Shown here: positions 63,575 through 64,000 of the stretch, in pieces
Layout: every line of letters starts with the position of its first letter
Position numbering within the stretch: the first letter of the stretch is position 1
NCBI GenBank assembly: GCA_900466875.1
Contig: UBNQ01000023.1
Location: 124,001-188,000 of the forward strand
From: Hyphomicrobiales bacterium
GTDB taxonomy: Bacteria > Pseudomonadota > Alphaproteobacteria > Rhizobiales > Rhizobiaceae
Length of the DNA stretch: 64,000 bases
Direction: 5' to 3'
Notes under the pieces: generated by a model
The model's database searches: none
Seen by the model: only the letters and a program-made list of their open reading frames with translations
Told to the model about the DNA's origin: nothing
Made by a program: the position numbers and the translations under genes

Positions 63575-64000
63575 TTGAGCAATTCCGATAATGGTGGCGA
63601 GCTTCCGCCCGGCGGTAGCAATGCAGCCAACAACGGCAGCAGCCGCGGTCCGATCATTCCCAAGTCGCCGAACGAAGCCCTGAAGCCTGAACGTGTTCCG
63701 GATCCGCCGAGACGTTCGAAGAAAGCCCGCAGCCAGGTCATCATCTTCTTCAACTTCGTGATGACGATGCTTGTTCTCGTGTGCCTCGCGGGCGCGGCTA
63801 TCTTCTATTATGCGCTGTCGACCTACCACGGTCCGGGTCCGCTTCAAGCCAATACCAATTTCGTCGTGCGCGAAGGCGCCGGCATTGCCGAGATCGCCAC
63901 CAGCCTGGAGCGCAACGAGATCATCGAGGATGCGCGGGTCTTCCGTTACGTGACCTCGGTCAATCTCGGTTATGCCGGTTCGGCCGAGAACCGTCGTAGC
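63575..64000 (+). CDS. mltG: Endolytic transglycosylase MltG (cut by right edge)
   Basis: At least 142 residues run to the window end. A cytoplasmic basic, Pro-rich N-terminus (KSPNEALKPERVPDPPRRSK) leads to one membrane span IIFFNFVMTMLVLVCLAGAA, then the LysM-like start of MltG, FVVREGAGIAEIATSLERNE and IIEDARVFRYVTSVN. The catalytic domain lies beyond the window. I choose TTG 63575, with GGGGG upstream; ATG 63557 and 63563 are in-frame alternatives. MltG cleaves glycan strands and follows fabF in many proteobacteria. Confidence 0.87.
   Translation, partial: MSNSDNGGELPPGGSNAANNGSSRGPIIPKSPNEALKPERVPDPPRRSKKARSQVIIFFNFVMTMLVLVCLAGAAIFYYALSTYHGPGPLQANTNFVVREGAGIAEIATSLERNEIIEDARVFRYVTSVNLGYAGSAENRRS

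Overview
The window looks like a chromosomal segment of an alphaproteobacterium of the Rhizobiaceae (Rhizobium/Agrobacterium/Ciceribacter type). The evidence is high GC with Rhizobiales codon use, the block rpsF-rpsR-DUF2232-rplI-dnaB-alr-radA-cvpA-purF, the fabD-fabG-acpP-fabF-mltG block, the pssA-psd pair, several small proteins of rhizobial character, a two-palindrome intergenic element resembling RIME1, and a RirA-like iron operator (TGA-N9-TCA). No rRNA, tRNA, CRISPR array, prophage or intact insertion sequence was seen. Assignments come from reading motifs; no database search was run.

Layout. 0-8 kb (minus strand): a membrane protein cut by the left edge, a MOSC protein, an HD hydrolase coupled to a large DUF2339 membrane protein, an MscS channel, and a ygfZ / HD / tyrosine-phosphatase operon. 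8-12.5 kb: an iron module (siderophore-interacting flavoprotein, TonB-dependent receptor with a candidate RirA operator, AraC regulator). 12.5-16.6 kb: an ABC exporter, three small secreted or hypothetical proteins, and a NUDIX hydrolase. 16.6-19.1 kb (plus): parDE pair 1, ynfA, an SRAP protein and a LysE exporter. 19-24.2 kb: phospholipid synthesis (psd, pssA), an Atm1-type exporter and four very small genes. 24.5-34.7 kb: small secreted proteins, a LysM protein, a LOG protein, a cupin, RarD, a PCMT-like methyltransferase, a PPOX protein, and a LysR regulator divergent from an alpha/beta hydrolase. 34.7-40.3 kb: a parD whose parE partner carries a nonsense codon, cimA, a RIME-like repeat, and a tight minus-strand operon vapB-vapC-gfa-gfa-gfa-pip. 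40.3-55.3 kb: cysS, DedA, an SDR, then the conserved purF-to-rpsF block, interrupted by parDE pair 3 (between radA and alr) and by a plus-strand island (ClbS-like protein, cobalamin riboswitch, CbiM-like permease). 55.6-59.7 kb: a bacterial animal-type haem peroxidase, an aldo/keto reductase and a divergent Nramp-like transporter. 59.8-64 kb: type II fatty acid synthesis running into mltG, which is cut by the right edge.

How the genes work together. Housekeeping blocks (translation, replication initiation, purine, fatty acid and phospholipid synthesis) are interspersed with accessory insertions, four of which are type II toxin-antitoxin loci. Pairs 1 and 3 encode toxins that align without gaps for about 93 residues. 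Pair 2 keeps a striking 43-bp palindrome and an intact antitoxin but a broken toxin. Toxin 3 has no ATG/GTG/TTG start at the expected place. The vapBC pair is built into an operon of three tandem GFA zinc proteins and a proline iminopeptidase, which is the most unusual arrangement in the window.
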